This document shows, piece after piece, positions 11,703 through 23,600 of a DNA stretch of 64,000 nt. Below the pieces are notes generated by a model, which worked only from the letters and a program-made list of their open reading frames with translations, had not been told where the DNA came from and made no database searches. The translations under genes and the position numbers were made by a program. The first letter of the stretch is position 1. Each line of letters starts with the position of its first letter. Origin of the DNA: Litoditis marina (lineage: Eukaryota > Nematoda > Chromadorea > Rhabditida > Rhabditidae); assembly GCA_964036275.1 (NCBI GenBank), contig OZ038434.1, positions 27,015,413 to 27,079,412 on the forward strand, in the 5' to 3' direction.

Positions 11703-12417
11703 ATTCATGAAAAAGTGGGGGCCCAACGACTGTGAGATTTGTCTTCTGCTGTGCGCCCCTTAGACAACTACTCTCTAATGGAGCAGCTACTGCTACAAAA
11801 ACCGAAAAATACTCTTGTATAACTGTTAATTACAAACATACAAAAGTCGTGAAATATTTTTTCAAACCTGTAAACTAGAATCTGTAAATAACCGAAAAAT
11901 ACTAATATACTCAAATATAACTGTTTATTACAAACATACAGAAGTCGTAAAATATTTTCTCAAACCTGTAAACTAGAATCTACAAGTCACAGCTGCGAAA
12001 GAGAGAACAACTGTTGAATAATATGCCAAACGTTATAGCACCTAGAATTGACCAAAAAATGACCAAAAACACCAACCATTGTGCACAAAACCAGGAACTC
12101 TATAATTGACTACGTTGAGTTAACATCTGTGATTTGTAGATTCTAGTTTACAGGTTTGAGAAAATATTTTACGACTTCTGTATGTTTGTAATAAACAGTT
12201 ATACTTGAGTATATTAGTATTTTTCGGTTATTTACAGATTCTAGTTTACAGGTTTGAAAAAATATTTCACGACTTTTGTATGTTTGTAATTAACAGTTAT
12301 ACATGAGTATTTTTCGGTTTTTGTAGCAGTAGCTGCTCCATTAGAGAGTAGTTGTCTAAGGGGCGCACAGCAGAAGACAAATCTCACAGTCGTTGGGCCC
12401 CCACTTTTTCATGAATT
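11703..12417. repeat. 715-bp palindromic element, ~290-bp inverted arms
   Basis: The left end aattcatgaaaaagtggggg is the exact inverse of the right end. The arms stay near-identical inward for about 290 bp (shared gtctaaggggcgcacagcag). Only about 130 bp of unique centre remain. It starts 22 bp after the receptor stop codon, so it may lie in the 3' UTR. No coding frame. Confidence 0.9.
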
Positions 12418-12509
12418 TTTCTCTTTTTGTAAACATGCCGTAGGTATGTGGTTTGATCTGTACGGTATGAAATTGTTTTCTTAATGAACCACTTGCCAAG
12501 TATTACTAT

Positions 12510-13490
12510 CATTTGAGAAAAATATGACGTCAACATTGCAGTTCTAAAAACTTACTTTCTGCCCTCTGCTTTTCAGAATCCCAGAATACATCATGTTTGA
12601 ATGAAGTTTCATCGTGAATTGACCATTTTTAAGAAACTTCCAGCATTCGAAAACATATTTCACGTCAATTTTTTTAAAAGTTGACGTCATCTGGCCTTCT
12701 GAATTCCAGAATAAGTCATATTTAGATAAAGTTTCGTCGTTAATGTACCATTTTTAAGATATTTTCAGCATTTGAAAATATATGTGACGTCAACTTTGCA
12801 CTTTTCAAAATCGACGTCATCTGGTCTCCAGAATTTCAGAATACATCACTCTCAGATTGAGTTTCACCGTTAATTGACCCTTTCTAAGATATTACCATCG
12901 TTTAAAGATAGATGTGACGTCAACTTTGCACTTTTCAAAATCGACGTCACCTGGTCTCCAGAATCCCAGAATACATCACTCTCAGATTGAGTTTCACCGT
13001 TGATTGACCCTTTCTAAGATATTACCATCGTTTGAAAATATATGTGACGTCAACTTTGCACTTTTCAAAATCGACGTCATCTGGTCTCCAGAATCCCAGA
13101 ATACTCTCAGATTGAGTTTCACCGTTAATTGACCCTTTCTAAGATATTACCATCGTTTGAAAATATATGTGACGTCAACTTTGCACTTTTCAAAATCGAC
13201 GTCATATGGTCTCCAGAATCCCAGAATACATCACTCTCAGATTGAGTTTCACCGTTAATTGACCCTTTCTAAGATATTACCATCGTTTAAAGATATATGT
13301 GACGTCAACTTTGCACTTTTCAAAATCGACGTCACCTGGTCTCCAGAATCCCAGAATACATCACTCTCAGATTGAGTTTCACCGTCAATTGACCCTTTCT
13401 AAGATATTACCATCATTTGAAAATATATGTGACGTCAACTTTGCACTTTTCAAAAATGACGTCATCCGGTCTCCAGAATCCTGAAGGACG
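12510..13490. repeat. ~129-bp satellite array with TGACGTCA sites
   Basis: About seven to eight head-to-tail units, with atgtgacgtcaactttgcac recurring near 12784, 12913, 13043, 13169, 13299 and 13429. Spacing is about 129-130 bp; one unit is a few bases short. Each unit carries TGACGTCA and a second CGACGTCA. Outer units at the 5' end are more diverged. Confidence 0.9.
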
Positions 13491-14200
13491 TCAGGAATAG
13501 AATACTTCATATTCAAATAAAAGTCACGATGGCATCATATTTCAATTTTCGAGCAAATCGGTAATTGTTACTCTAAGTTACAATACAAATTGAGTTGTCG
13601 ACCGGACAGAGAGAGTGAGAGAGCGTGCTAAATGGAGAGACGCAGACACTTTTCGAAAAATGTCTATAACTTTGACAAAAACAATTTTTTCTTGAATTTT
13701 TTTTGCTCCGCGAGGGTTTGAGTAGGTATCACATGTCTTCCACAATTTTCAACGAAATCGGTTAAGTAGAAACCCTTAAACTGGGTTTACTTTTCTTGTC
13801 ACAACCCACACACCCACCCACCCACCCACACACGACGGAAGTTGGCGCTCTTGATGAAGCGCATGAGGTCATAACTTGGCTCAAACTTAACCGATTTCGC
13901 TCAAATTTGAAACACGGTTAGGGAATTAGCTATAGAAAACAAGTACATCAATAAAAACTTTGTTTTGCAAATTTCAGCCTTTTTGAGGAGAAACTAAAAA
14001 AACGGAAGCGCGCATTAGCCGGACCAAAGACAAATCTCGCACAGCGCTTCGCGCTGCGCGCGATTCTGTACTTTTATGTATGTTCTGTTAATTCGAATAA
14101 ATGCATATTGTTGTGAAGCGAATCAAGGAAACGACTATGGAGCATCCGTAAGAAGCGTATAATGACTGAATCTGACATTCCGCATGTTTTGTCTGAAACT
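13491..14200. other. intergenic repeats, no gene seen
   Basis: Bases 13962-14066 are a ~105-bp dispersed repeat (gcgcgcattagccggaccaa; hairpin tract cgcttcgcgctgcgcgcgat). It recurs almost unchanged at 52048-52160. A run of four CCC tracts separated by single A (about 13808-13823) gives a minus-strand G-quadruplex motif. No coding region recognised. Confidence 0.6.
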
Positions 14201-14545
14201 GCAGGCTGCGTAGCAATACATCAGAAATCGCATGAAATACCTCATGAGCTAACAGTACGAGCGTCTCATGAGATTGCCATGCGTCTCTGTTGATTAGAAA
14301 AACAAAATGGAAATGTTATTGTGGTAATAGAGTATAAGTTAATATACTAATATGTTTAAAAAGTTATAATTAAGTTAACAGTAATCTAGAAAGAAAAGAA
14401 AATTTCTCTTATATTAATTAAAATTTATGGATTAAATTTTGTTTGCATCGTTTCGCCGTTAAATCTCTATGTCTCTGTTGATTGCCATGCTAAAACATCG
14501 AGAGTTCACAAGTAGCTCATGAGGTATCTCATCAGAAACACATAT
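14200..14545. repeat. CTCATGAG-type MITE split by a 175-bp insertion
   Basis: A MITE of the family with ggcrgcgtagcaa ends and many CATGAG palindromes. It is interrupted at 14296-14470 by AT-rich DNA flanked by a 13-bp direct duplication gtctctgttgatt (14283-14295 and 14471-14483). Other family copies: 17405-17570, 21676-21872, and partial 32475-32597. Confidence 0.75.
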
Positions 14546-14836
14546 GAACTTGATCATATACTGTGAATACGAATGCTACCAATGCAACCGAACATACCAA
14601 CCACTTTAACTGAATAATAACCAGCTACGAAAACTCAGTCGTATATGTATTAGCCTACACTTTTTCGAATTCTTACTGTAGAAGACGACATTGTCGTGAC
14701 CAAGACTTTGCACTATTAGTACACGCATACTGCGTATGAGAACTTTCCGCTTTAACACGTTAACGTTTGAACGTGTGGTGGAAATGACGAACTATTTCCC
14801 CTTTTTCCATTTTCCCTTTTCTTCTTCTGAGAACAG

Positions 14837-17800
14837 TCGGATTGAGGTTTGGTATGGAGGAACAAACTACAACATCCCAATGCTCAAGGTACTAGCTTAA
14901 TTCTAATTGTTCACCTTAATAAAACCGTTCCGCTATAACTTCTGTTTCACGAAAACTTTCAAAAGCTCAGAAAAGTTTCTCAATGGCTTCCTATAGACCA
15001 TGAAAAACTTTCTAATTGAAAACTCGTAAAACTTGCCTAATATCAAGCAAAAAAGAAGGGGACATGAACATTTTCACTGTGACGCAACTTGACTTGGTTC
15101 ATTAACATCCAGATTTATTTTCATTTTCCAGTCCTTTATTGAATATTCGTACGTGATGAAGTGTTTTGAAACCAGTTTTGCACTTCTATAGACTATTTTG
15201 AGCATACCCCGTACGCAACTCCCCTATCGGTGTCAATACGTAAGCCGCTTTTCTGAGAAAACGATGCAAGAGAGGGATATAAAAGTAAATATTTTTGATA
15301 GTGGTTTTTCATTTGCCAAAGGGTCAGATTGTTAACTCAAAAGTGAAAATTAGAGAGGGACGGATTCTTTAAGTACGTATCCCGGATATGTACTGTGACT
15401 ATTACCAACTATAAGGCATTAGTAATACTAACACACACAAGTGCATGTTCTCGTTAAATCGTTCAAGTATCTCTCACAAATTGTCTAGTTCGCCAAAAAT
15501 TAAGTTGAAACAGATCAACTAAAGTGTCGCATAGTTTTTAAGTGCTAAGCGGATTAAGCGGCTTGAGTAAATAAAAAAAATATTACAGGTTTTATTTGAA
15601 AGTTTTAATTGATTTTGAATTTGAACTAAACGCTGGAGGTAAATTTGAGTTGGTTCGATTCTAAAATATAATTTTCTCGAAATAAATCAATAATTTCAAG
15701 GTCTACAGCCGGTGCGGAAAGTCAGGTGCTCAATGCGGGAGGGGTGTCGCTCTCGTTCAAGGTGGGATCGAACTAGCCTCCAAGCAGAGTACGTATGCTA
15801 GAAGATCCCGGCACCATCATCCCATCCTGCGTCTCCTAAAACGTACGCTATTTCTCTGCTCTCACATCGCGCCGGGATGTAAGACAAGAAATTGTGAGGC
15901 AGAGGGAGTTACACAGGATGGGATGAAGGTACCGGGATCTTCTAGCCTACGCACTCAGGCCTATACGGTGACTGTTACCCTACCCCGTCATGTTTGCAGT
16001 TTGATTCCGTTGCTTTTCGGTCGATATTCAGGAGTTAAGACCGTTATACAGATCAAACGACCAATTTGACGAAACTCGTGAAAGACATATGAGTATTTTA
16101 ACTGAATTGAAATAAATTGGACGAAAATTTAGAAGTTATAAACAGAGAATAAATGAGAATTGATTGATCATGTTATGAATAAGTTACGAAGTCTGAATCA
16201 ATTACAAAAATCTGAGGTACTAATTCGTTCGAAAAGGTGTGAAGATTTGGAGCTCAAACTGAAGGAAACCCCAATTTCATGCTCATCTTCAAAAAATTTT
16301 CTCCCTTGTCATTGACGTGAGAGAAACCTATTATACTAGAAGTAAATTGAATAGTCACGTGAACTTGAGGTTCTAATAAGAAATTGTGCACTACCAAAAG
16401 CAATTGACTCTCAGTTTGTATTCACATTTCAGGGTTTGATAGTAGTTTCACTCATCTGGAGTATCGTGATGATTATTCTGTGCATAGTTGCGCTGGCGAC
16501 ACAAGAAAAGGGTGGTGCGTGGACATTCATTGGAATGTTGATTGTTCTGGTGAGTTATAGTTCACACCATTCCTACTGAGACTCCTACGGTAACCTCACA
16601 AACTTTCCGAAGGCTGTTGTGAAGCTGAAAATGAAGTTCATAGAAAATTCTCTCGTACATTTACTCTACCTGAGAAGGACAATGAGGTACGAAAATCCTC
16701 AACTTCTCCGATCAAAAGTAAGTGAGCAAAACGGCTTGAAAGTTTCGAAATCCTACTGTAGGAGTCTCAGTAGGAATGGAAAAGAATATATATTTTTTTC
16801 TGAGAGCAAGAGTCATAAGTATCATAAATATATATTTAATGAAATAAGTACATAGTCGTCGCCAACGGAAAGGCGTGAGGGTACTGTGTATCCTACTTTC
16901 TGCTGTGTACGCACAAAAGTCTTCGACTCCAAAGCTTTCTGGTTATATGCTCTAATAGCGCAGTGGTTAGCGCCCTGCTAAACTTTTGCTCGCAGGTTCG
17001 ATTCCGGCAAGAGACAGAACTATATAAATTTGGCACTCACTATAGTAAAATAGTTAACAAGAGTCATAAGTGGAATGTGACATAATGTTTCGAAGACACG
17101 CTACAACTGATGAGATTGTGCTAACTTTCAAATCAATGCTCGAATCATAAACATGAGCTAGTACTCAAAATGAAATTTGTAAAAACATAACTATGGAAAA
17201 AAAAGTAGAGAATAAACCTGTTCTCTGAAAGATAGTTGCGCTTCAAATATTCATTATCATCTCTGCAATTCTAACCCATTGTAACTGGAATTGAAAAGTA
17301 CACGATAGAGAATGAGTCATCTCAGCCTCAAAGTATGTTCTGGAAGATTGCACTCCTAAAACAATTCATTCTCTACCAACTAGCAATTTTTTAGCGGTTT
17401 CAGAAGGTCAGGCGGCGTAGCAAACCGTCCAACCTCATGAGTAATTCATACGAGTTTCTCATGAGATACCTCATGAGCTGCTCGTGAATTCTCAATGTTG
17501 TAGTATAGCAATCAATGAAATCTCATGAGAAGCTCGTGCTAATAGCTCATGAGGTGATCTCATGAACTTTTGTCTATGTTCTCTCCTCTCTCTCTAATGA
17601 CAGCTTTTGCATTATAGTGCTATGTGAAACGTGACCCGATTTCGCCTTGTCCGGCACTTTCTTCAGCAGTCTTTACATTTTCATTCCCACTACCTCTCTC
17701 ATTTTTAAATAGGTTATTCGGCCTCAAAAACCCCAACAAACATATCGTTTCATTCTTCACCTCTTCGGTAGCGCATCCAGTAAACACTTTGTAACATGGA

Positions 17801-19855
17801 GCCCACCTGGTCGTGTTCTTGCCGCTATCACACACATGTTTGTCAGACTCAACTAACTGTAATCAACAAATGATCATGTAGCACCAACAAAATATATACC
17901 CCCTCAAACTATCTGACTATCTTCTAGTTCTAGGTTAATGAAACAATACAACTGAACAAATATAAAATAAAATCTAACTTAACTTCCTTTAGCCCTAGCC
18001 CCCTGACCCCCCTCCGAGTCACTTAAGGCAGCAAAGTGTGGTACAGGTTTAGTCATGTATCAGGTGTGGCTCAATGTCTACACGAACTAACTGGTGTGAT
18101 TTAACGAAACTACCACTTTTATCATATATCTTATTATACTCCCTAATCATAAATCTATATCTCTTATTACAATATATTTTTTCTTTTCTTATAAGAACAA
18201 TTCTGTGCCGGACATTACGAAATAGTCTCAATCCCTCATTTTCATCCTCTCAACCATTGTTATTCGTATGAATGAACGGCCCATTATTGTAGTTTGATCC
18301 CAAACTTCTGACTTTCATTGAAATTACGCCGTAGACTTTTGGCACCATTTTGTTAAAGTAGTGAAATTTTTACATCACGTAGGCTTTCATATTTATGAGT
18401 ATAAACTATTTTTTGCTGAGTTATATGTGCTAGAAATTATGGTGAGTGTTTGAGTAGATTTGGGTCTTTTCCTCGCGTTTTGATGTTCAACGTTTCACCA
18501 GTTGTAGTATGTTTCTTAATGTCTTAGGTTTTAGTCACTCTTACTATTTGCAACTTTCAGTAATTTTCTTAGCATTATCAGATTTCATGTCTAAATGTTG
18601 TGTTAGTTTGTTTTTCTTTTCCCTCTTTTCTAAAGTTCATGTAGTTCGGTCATGTTTGATTGAAGTCGGTTCTCATGCATATGAACAAATGAATTATTAT
18701 TATTATTATTTGTGGGGATTGCTACGCCGCCAGATATATATGTCTGCGGTCTCATTGATCTCCACGCTCTGCTAGTAGCTGAAAATTGGAGCAAACGTTC
18801 ATCAACAATGATATCTATTACAGGTATTCCTGATAATATGCATAATCATGATGTTGATAACCTTCAAACAATCGTGGATTCTTTGTGTAACTATGTACCG
18901 GGTAAGTCATCTTGCCTATTTTGCAAGAGCTAATGTAAAAAGTTTTGTAAAGACCAATTTAAGTTAAGTTCCTCAGTTCTAGATTAGCGAGTTTTATCTA
19001 TAACTATATCATCACACTGCGTTCATAGTTTGATTCCGTCTCTTTTGCCGAATATATTCGTTGCCAACGGAAAGGCGGAAGGGTACTTTATATCTCACTT
19101 TCCGCTGTGTACGCACACATGTATTTGCTTCCAAAGCATGCCCGTTATGTGCTCTAATGGCGCAGTGGTTAGCACGCTGGTACGAATATTTAGCACGCAG
19201 GTTCGATTCCGGCGAAAGCCGGAAATTTATACGTTTGGCACTCACTATATCAAGATTGAAGTACAAAGAATAATATTCTGTCAGTCTAAAAACGGTCTAT
19301 CTTCCAGGCAACATGCTTCTGCTTGGCAATTTGGGTGGTGTACCAGTGTTTTCACATCGCAGGTAGAACGGAAAAAGATTACATTGAAATACAAGGGGAC
19401 TGTGAACTCGTACAGCATTGAGTCAAAAAACTCAGAGAAAGGTGTACAAACTGAAACCATATAGAGAAGGTTTTCAATAAAAACGTCATGAGTGTTTGCG
19501 CCAATTTTCGGCGATTAGAAAGCTACTAATTCGAGAGCACGCAGGTCAATGAGGCCGCAGACAGGCTGAGGCAGTCTGCGTCTCTCTGACCTACACACAC
19601 TCTCGTTGAGGTCGCTACAAAAGTGGCTTGCTAATTGGCAAGAAGTTGTCGGAGTATACGACACGAAAATCTGGCAGTTTGCCGGAAACTTCTCAACATC
19701 TCGAACATATAACTTCATTGAAAAAAGTCTTGTTTTCAGGAATCGTTCACAACGACTTCTTCTACATCATGTACGGAATCATTTTTATTGTCGATATCCT
19801 TGTGAATTTGGTGAACGTAATTTATTGCATCAAAATCTACAGTCAAGGCGGTTAA
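14837..19855 (+). CDS. small multi-pass membrane protein, first exon not found
   Basis: Exons 14837-14888, 16433-16549, 19308-19362 and 19740-19855 join in phase and end at TAA. The first visible exon starts in phase 2 (RIEVWYGGTNYNIPMLK), so at least one short upstream coding exon with the ATG is missing from this model. Three hydrophobic helices follow: GLIVVSLIWSIVMIILCIVA, WTFIGMLIVL joined to ATCFCLAIWVVYQCF, and FFYIMYGIIFIVDILVNLV. The C-terminus is short (YCIKIYSQGG). I do not recognise the family; the topology suggests a small integral membrane protein. Introns are long for a nematode (up to ~2.7 kb) because of inserted repeats and two SINEs. Confidence 0.65.
15788..15950. repeat. 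cgggatgtaag foldback element, full copy
   Basis: Both arms are present: tgctagaagatcccggcacc on the left and its inverse ggtaccgggatcttctagc on the right. Internal gcgtctcctaaaacgtacgc and catcgcgccgggatg. Lies in intron 1 of the three-helix protein gene. Confidence 0.85.
16563..16785. repeat. foldback element with cattcctactgagactccta ends
   Basis: The left end cattcctactgagactccta and the right end taggagtctcagtaggaatg are inverse. A related but diverged element with cattcccactgagactttgg ends occupies 21395-21612, and a single end lies at 56785-56818. Confidence 0.8.
16855..17044 (+). repeat. tRNA-derived SINE, copy 3
   Basis: A box-like tagcgcagtggttagc (~16957) and B box ggttcgattcc (16995-17005) are spaced as in a tRNA. 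A ~90-bp head (gtcgccaacggaaaggcg) precedes them and the tail tggcactcactata follows. It shares whole-length similarity with 19055-19249. Confidence 0.75.
17405..17570. repeat. CTCATGAG-type MITE
   Basis: Starts caggcggcgtagcaaaccgt and contains seven or so CATGAG half-palindromes. Whole-length relative of the copy at 21676-21872. Confidence 0.75.
17580..18990. other. intron with possible retroelement debris
   Basis: Long intron of the three-helix protein gene. Around 18690-18710 there is a (tta)n tract. Bases 18792-18930 read, on the plus strand, ISITGIPDNMHNHDVDNLQ, which resembles the start of a LINE ORF1 RNA-binding domain. This is weak evidence and no longer frame is intact. Bases 18715-18780 carry a dispersed repeat with gtctgcggtctcattgatct. 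Confidence 0.3.
19055..19249 (+). repeat. tRNA-derived SINE, copy 4
   Basis: A box-like tggcgcagtggttagcac (~19157) and B box ggttcgattcc (19200-19210), with the same head and the tail ggcactcactata as copy 3. Confidence 0.75.
19530..19650. repeat. gcaggtcaatgaggccgcag dispersed repeat
   Basis: Shares the tracts caggtcaatgaggccgcaga and ctctcgttgaggtcgctaca with 54880-54990. Diverged relatives lie at 5550-5610, 18715-18780 and 55705-55960. It lies just upstream of the last exon of the three-helix protein gene. Confidence 0.65.
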
Positions 19856-20271
19856 CAGAGGAAAACTTACTAGTAGTAAAACGCATTGTTACGTTTGAAG
19901 TCGTTTTCGTGCTTCACGTGCTTTTGTGTGATAAATTTTACTTGTTAAAAATGTTCTCTGTATAAAATGATGTAATTCCGTGCACGATTGTTGTTATGAT
20001 AAAAGATTCTAATTTCTGTTTTCAATGGGTTTTTCGGGTATGGATAAAAACACGTGAAAGGCTGTAATGCGCAAGGAAAAGAAAACACATTTTTTGGTTA
20101 GCTTCATCTGTATTGTAAATTATCAACGAATGAACATTATACAATATCTACTTATCGCTCAGTTGCGCCAGATGTATGGCAAAAGCGTAAAAGTATTCAA
20201 ATAAAATCTTGGGAGCATTCAAATTCAATCCGTATTCTGTCTTTGCATTGCTTTTATGAAATCAAGGAAGG

Positions 20272-20535
20272 TGCACGGTTTGAGTGCACGGTTTTTCAAC
20301 GCCGCTATGAAGAAAACGGAGAAACCAACGTGGAATCGTGAAAAAGTGCACGGAAAAGAGAAACGTTCTCTTGAAAGTCTATGATATCGAGAAAAACGAG
20401 AAAACCAACGCGAAATCGTGAAATAGTGCACGGAAGCTGTGCACGTTTCCGGGAAAGTCTAGGATATCGGGAGAACGGGAAAACCAACGTGGAACCGTGA
20501 AATAGTGCACGGAAAAGAGGAACGTTTTCGGGAAG
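20272..20535. repeat. degenerate tandem repeat upstream of repeat-protein gene A
   Basis: Three or so imperfect units contain aaaaccaacgygraaycgtgaaatagtgcacgg-type sequence, with repeated gtgcac, and end ~70 bp before the proposed start codon. They could hold promoter elements or be a simple minisatellite. Confidence 0.7.
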
Positions 20536-20605
20536 GTCTGAGAAGATAGCGTATTTCTACTTGGTCAGTGGCGCGGTGCGGCCGTGTGCAACTATGATCT
20601 TCCTG

Positions 20606-23600
20606 ATGTCCGATATATCAACTGCATTAATGCTACTACTACATGTGAGCCTAGTCGCTGCCCTCACTACCATGTGCGGAAAAAAGAAGGAGGTGAGTTG
20701 GTGGCCCACGTGTATTTTTTCGTGCTTTTGAGTTTTCGATAGTATTTAGAGTTTGTTTTTTCAAAAATTTTCGTTCACCCTCCTAGATGAAAAGCCAAGC
20801 GACTATTAGGCCCTAAAGGGGAGATTTTGGGTGATCGGTAACGACCACGCTTTGATCAATTTTGAACACAACTGTTCAACTGTGTTACTCTAGATTTTCT
20901 TTAATTTTACGAGTAAGTACGCTAGGGTAGGCAGGAAAAAGAAACTAAATCTAGTATTTGAGACGAAAAATGTCATTCTACGCGACCCTATTAGGCCCTG
21001 ATAGGGTGATTTCGGCCACAGAAATCGCGGGGCTAAAAGAACCCTTTTCGGTCTTTGACTTGAACGCCATTTGTTGTCTTTATGAGGAAAAGAGCGACTA
21101 TATGGTCGTCATTTTTCCCACAAAGACAGCAGATAGTTTGATTGAGTGAGCGATGCGGGGCGAGCGGTCGTTGATTACTTGCCAGCAGTTGAGAGAGTGT
21201 GTAGATCAATGAAACGCAGACAGGCTGGCCCCTCGCCAAACCCCGCCCCTTAAAAAATCGATGGTACGGTGTCCACAACGGTTTGACAAATTCTTACCGA
21301 CTCTTCTACATTCATTCTCATCGACTTTAATTTCAGAAAAAGAAAAGTGACGAAGATAACGAAACCGGAGACAAATCGGAAGGAGGTATAGTTCCGGTCA
21401 TTCCCACTGAGACTTTGGCAGCGTGCCAATGAATTTTCCGGGCTATTTTTCACCAGTTTGGAGTTGTTCAGAAAACTGTAATTTTCTGTCATTGCTTGTT
21501 CAGTTTTACGAGAACACGTGAACGAAAACGTTTTCGGAATACTCATGTCTGCTCTGAGAAATAGTCATCCGAAAATCTTGGCACGATGCCAAGGAGTCTC
21601 AGTGGGAATGAAACGAACTATACAATAATGTTCTCACTTCCAAATAATAATCTTCTTTAAAATTAGAGGAAATCATAGGAACTGGCAGCGTAGCAATTCC
21701 CACAAAAGTTCATGAGATCACCGCATGAGCTAGTAGCGTGAGCTTCTCACGAGATTCTATTGATCGCTATGCTACAACTACAACATTGAGAGTTCACCAG
21801 TAGCTCATGAGGTATCTCATGAGAAACTCATATGAACTTCTCATGAGATGGGACGATTCGCTACACCGCCTGATGTTAGAGAAAAAAACGCGTCTTCTTA
21901 TCGCCTTTTATTGAATTGCTCTAAATTCTGAGATTTTCTTACAGGTAGATTGTGTGTTGAGAACATTCAAAGCCTATCATTCATAAACTTTTTTTTTAAA
22001 TCTTTTTGTGTATTAGAGTTGACCTCAACTGTATGGGTCATGTTTTGGTACAATTGATTTTGGGCGCGCCTGACCTCAGAACCACACCTCTGCTGACTTT
22101 TTTCGCGCCCCTTTCTATGCTTCCACCTCACAAATTTTACATATTTCTGATTAAATCGAATTAGTTAATACAAATTATGTTGATGGTGATGATTCTCTCG
22201 CTCAATTCACTATGCTAGAAGTGAATTGAATAGTCACTTAAAGTTAGCTTTCCAACGAGGAATTCTGCACTATATGATATCACGTTTCTGACTTCTGCTG
22301 TGTTACATGTTTTACATGACTGACCAATTGACTAACAGTATATTTTCCTACTGCACAGTTTATACTGAATCATCAGAATCCTGAACACGAAATTTGAGCA
22401 CCAAATTATATGTATTCACTTTTTTCTCTTCAGATGACAAGAAAAACAGCACACCCAAGAAGTCGTCGAAGAAAATACGTGAGTTTCATAGTAATTTTCA
22501 TTCCTACGAGACCCTCTACAGTCTCACTTTAAAATCAGCACCCTAATCTTTCTCTAAAACTCAATTCAATTTAACACATCAATCCTTTCGAATTAGTATT
22601 TAATAACACTCTTCTTACCTATTTATTGTTTCCGGACAAATTCAGGTTTTGTTTAAAGGGGGACAGAAAGGAAAGTTTATATGAAAGAGCTGCATAAAAA
22701 AACTATAATTTTATGTATATGTATAATTTTTTCTCCTCAAACTAACAAACCTAATTTGCATACGGTTCACATGTCTTAGTCTGTTTTGGGCGCGCAACGT
22801 TACGTTTAGGTACCCCGGGGTACCTGAACTAGCTATTCATTCAGCCCCCCCTTGAACTACGGGGACAACGAACTACAATTTACCTTCAAACTGGTTCATT
22901 TGAAGGCGACTGTTAACACTTTATTGCAGAGCTACCGGCGAACAAAGACGATGTATTCAAAACTCCCGCAAAGAAGGAATTGGCAGGTAAACTCTTCTTC
23001 ATGGTGATGCTAGGGTATACTAGAAGTAAATTGGATAGTCACGTAAATTTAGCATTCTGAAGAGGAATCGTGCACCTTGTCGTTGCACGTTTCTGAGTTG
23101 TGCTGTGTTTCACGTGACTATGCAATGGACTAGCAGTATATTACTTCATTGAATACTTTTTCAACTTTTCAATTAACCACTTAGGTGCGTTCTTTGCTTC
23201 GAGTTAGGTGCAGCATTTTGAGTTGGATGATGTTTTAAAGTCGAAGTTCCAAAGTTGAATCAAGAGAGAGCCGACCGGAGCTTATTTCTCATTTATTCAA
23301 CTGTAGTTGGTTGAACACCAAAAACTGTATGAATTTTGGGTGAAGTTCATATTTATCCAAATGTTATATATATAGTTTTATATTAGTAGATTATGAGAAC
23401 ATAGAAGATTGAAAACAAAAAAGTTTTTCCTCTACTTAGATCGAGTAGATTATGAGAACATAGAAGATCGAAAACAAAAAAACTTTTTCCTCTACTTAGG
23501 TACCCACGATCCAAACTACCAGACATTGGCCGGAGTCAAGGCAGATGTTTTCGAGAAGGGTGCTGGTCCCGGTGGCGCCGCTGCTGGCCCAAAGGCTCCC

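Noticed and set aside
12510..13490. Possible CRISPR-like array because of regular repeats
   Set aside because: Whole ~129-bp units are similar end to end with no unique spacers, and the genome is eukaryotic.
16950..17015. Candidate tRNA gene
   Set aside because: No acceptor stem; the same body recurs within a longer shared element, so it is a SINE.
17620..17835. 71-codon minus-strand frame with three Cys
   Set aside because: No recognisable family, no splice partners and repeat-rich surroundings.
19030..19464. 144-codon plus-strand frame
   Set aside because: It runs through SINE copy 4 and across the 19308-19362 exon in a different frame; no family similarity.
19606..19965. 119-codon plus-strand frame
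   Set aside because: Out of frame with the last exon of the three-helix protein, whose own frame continues the membrane helix.
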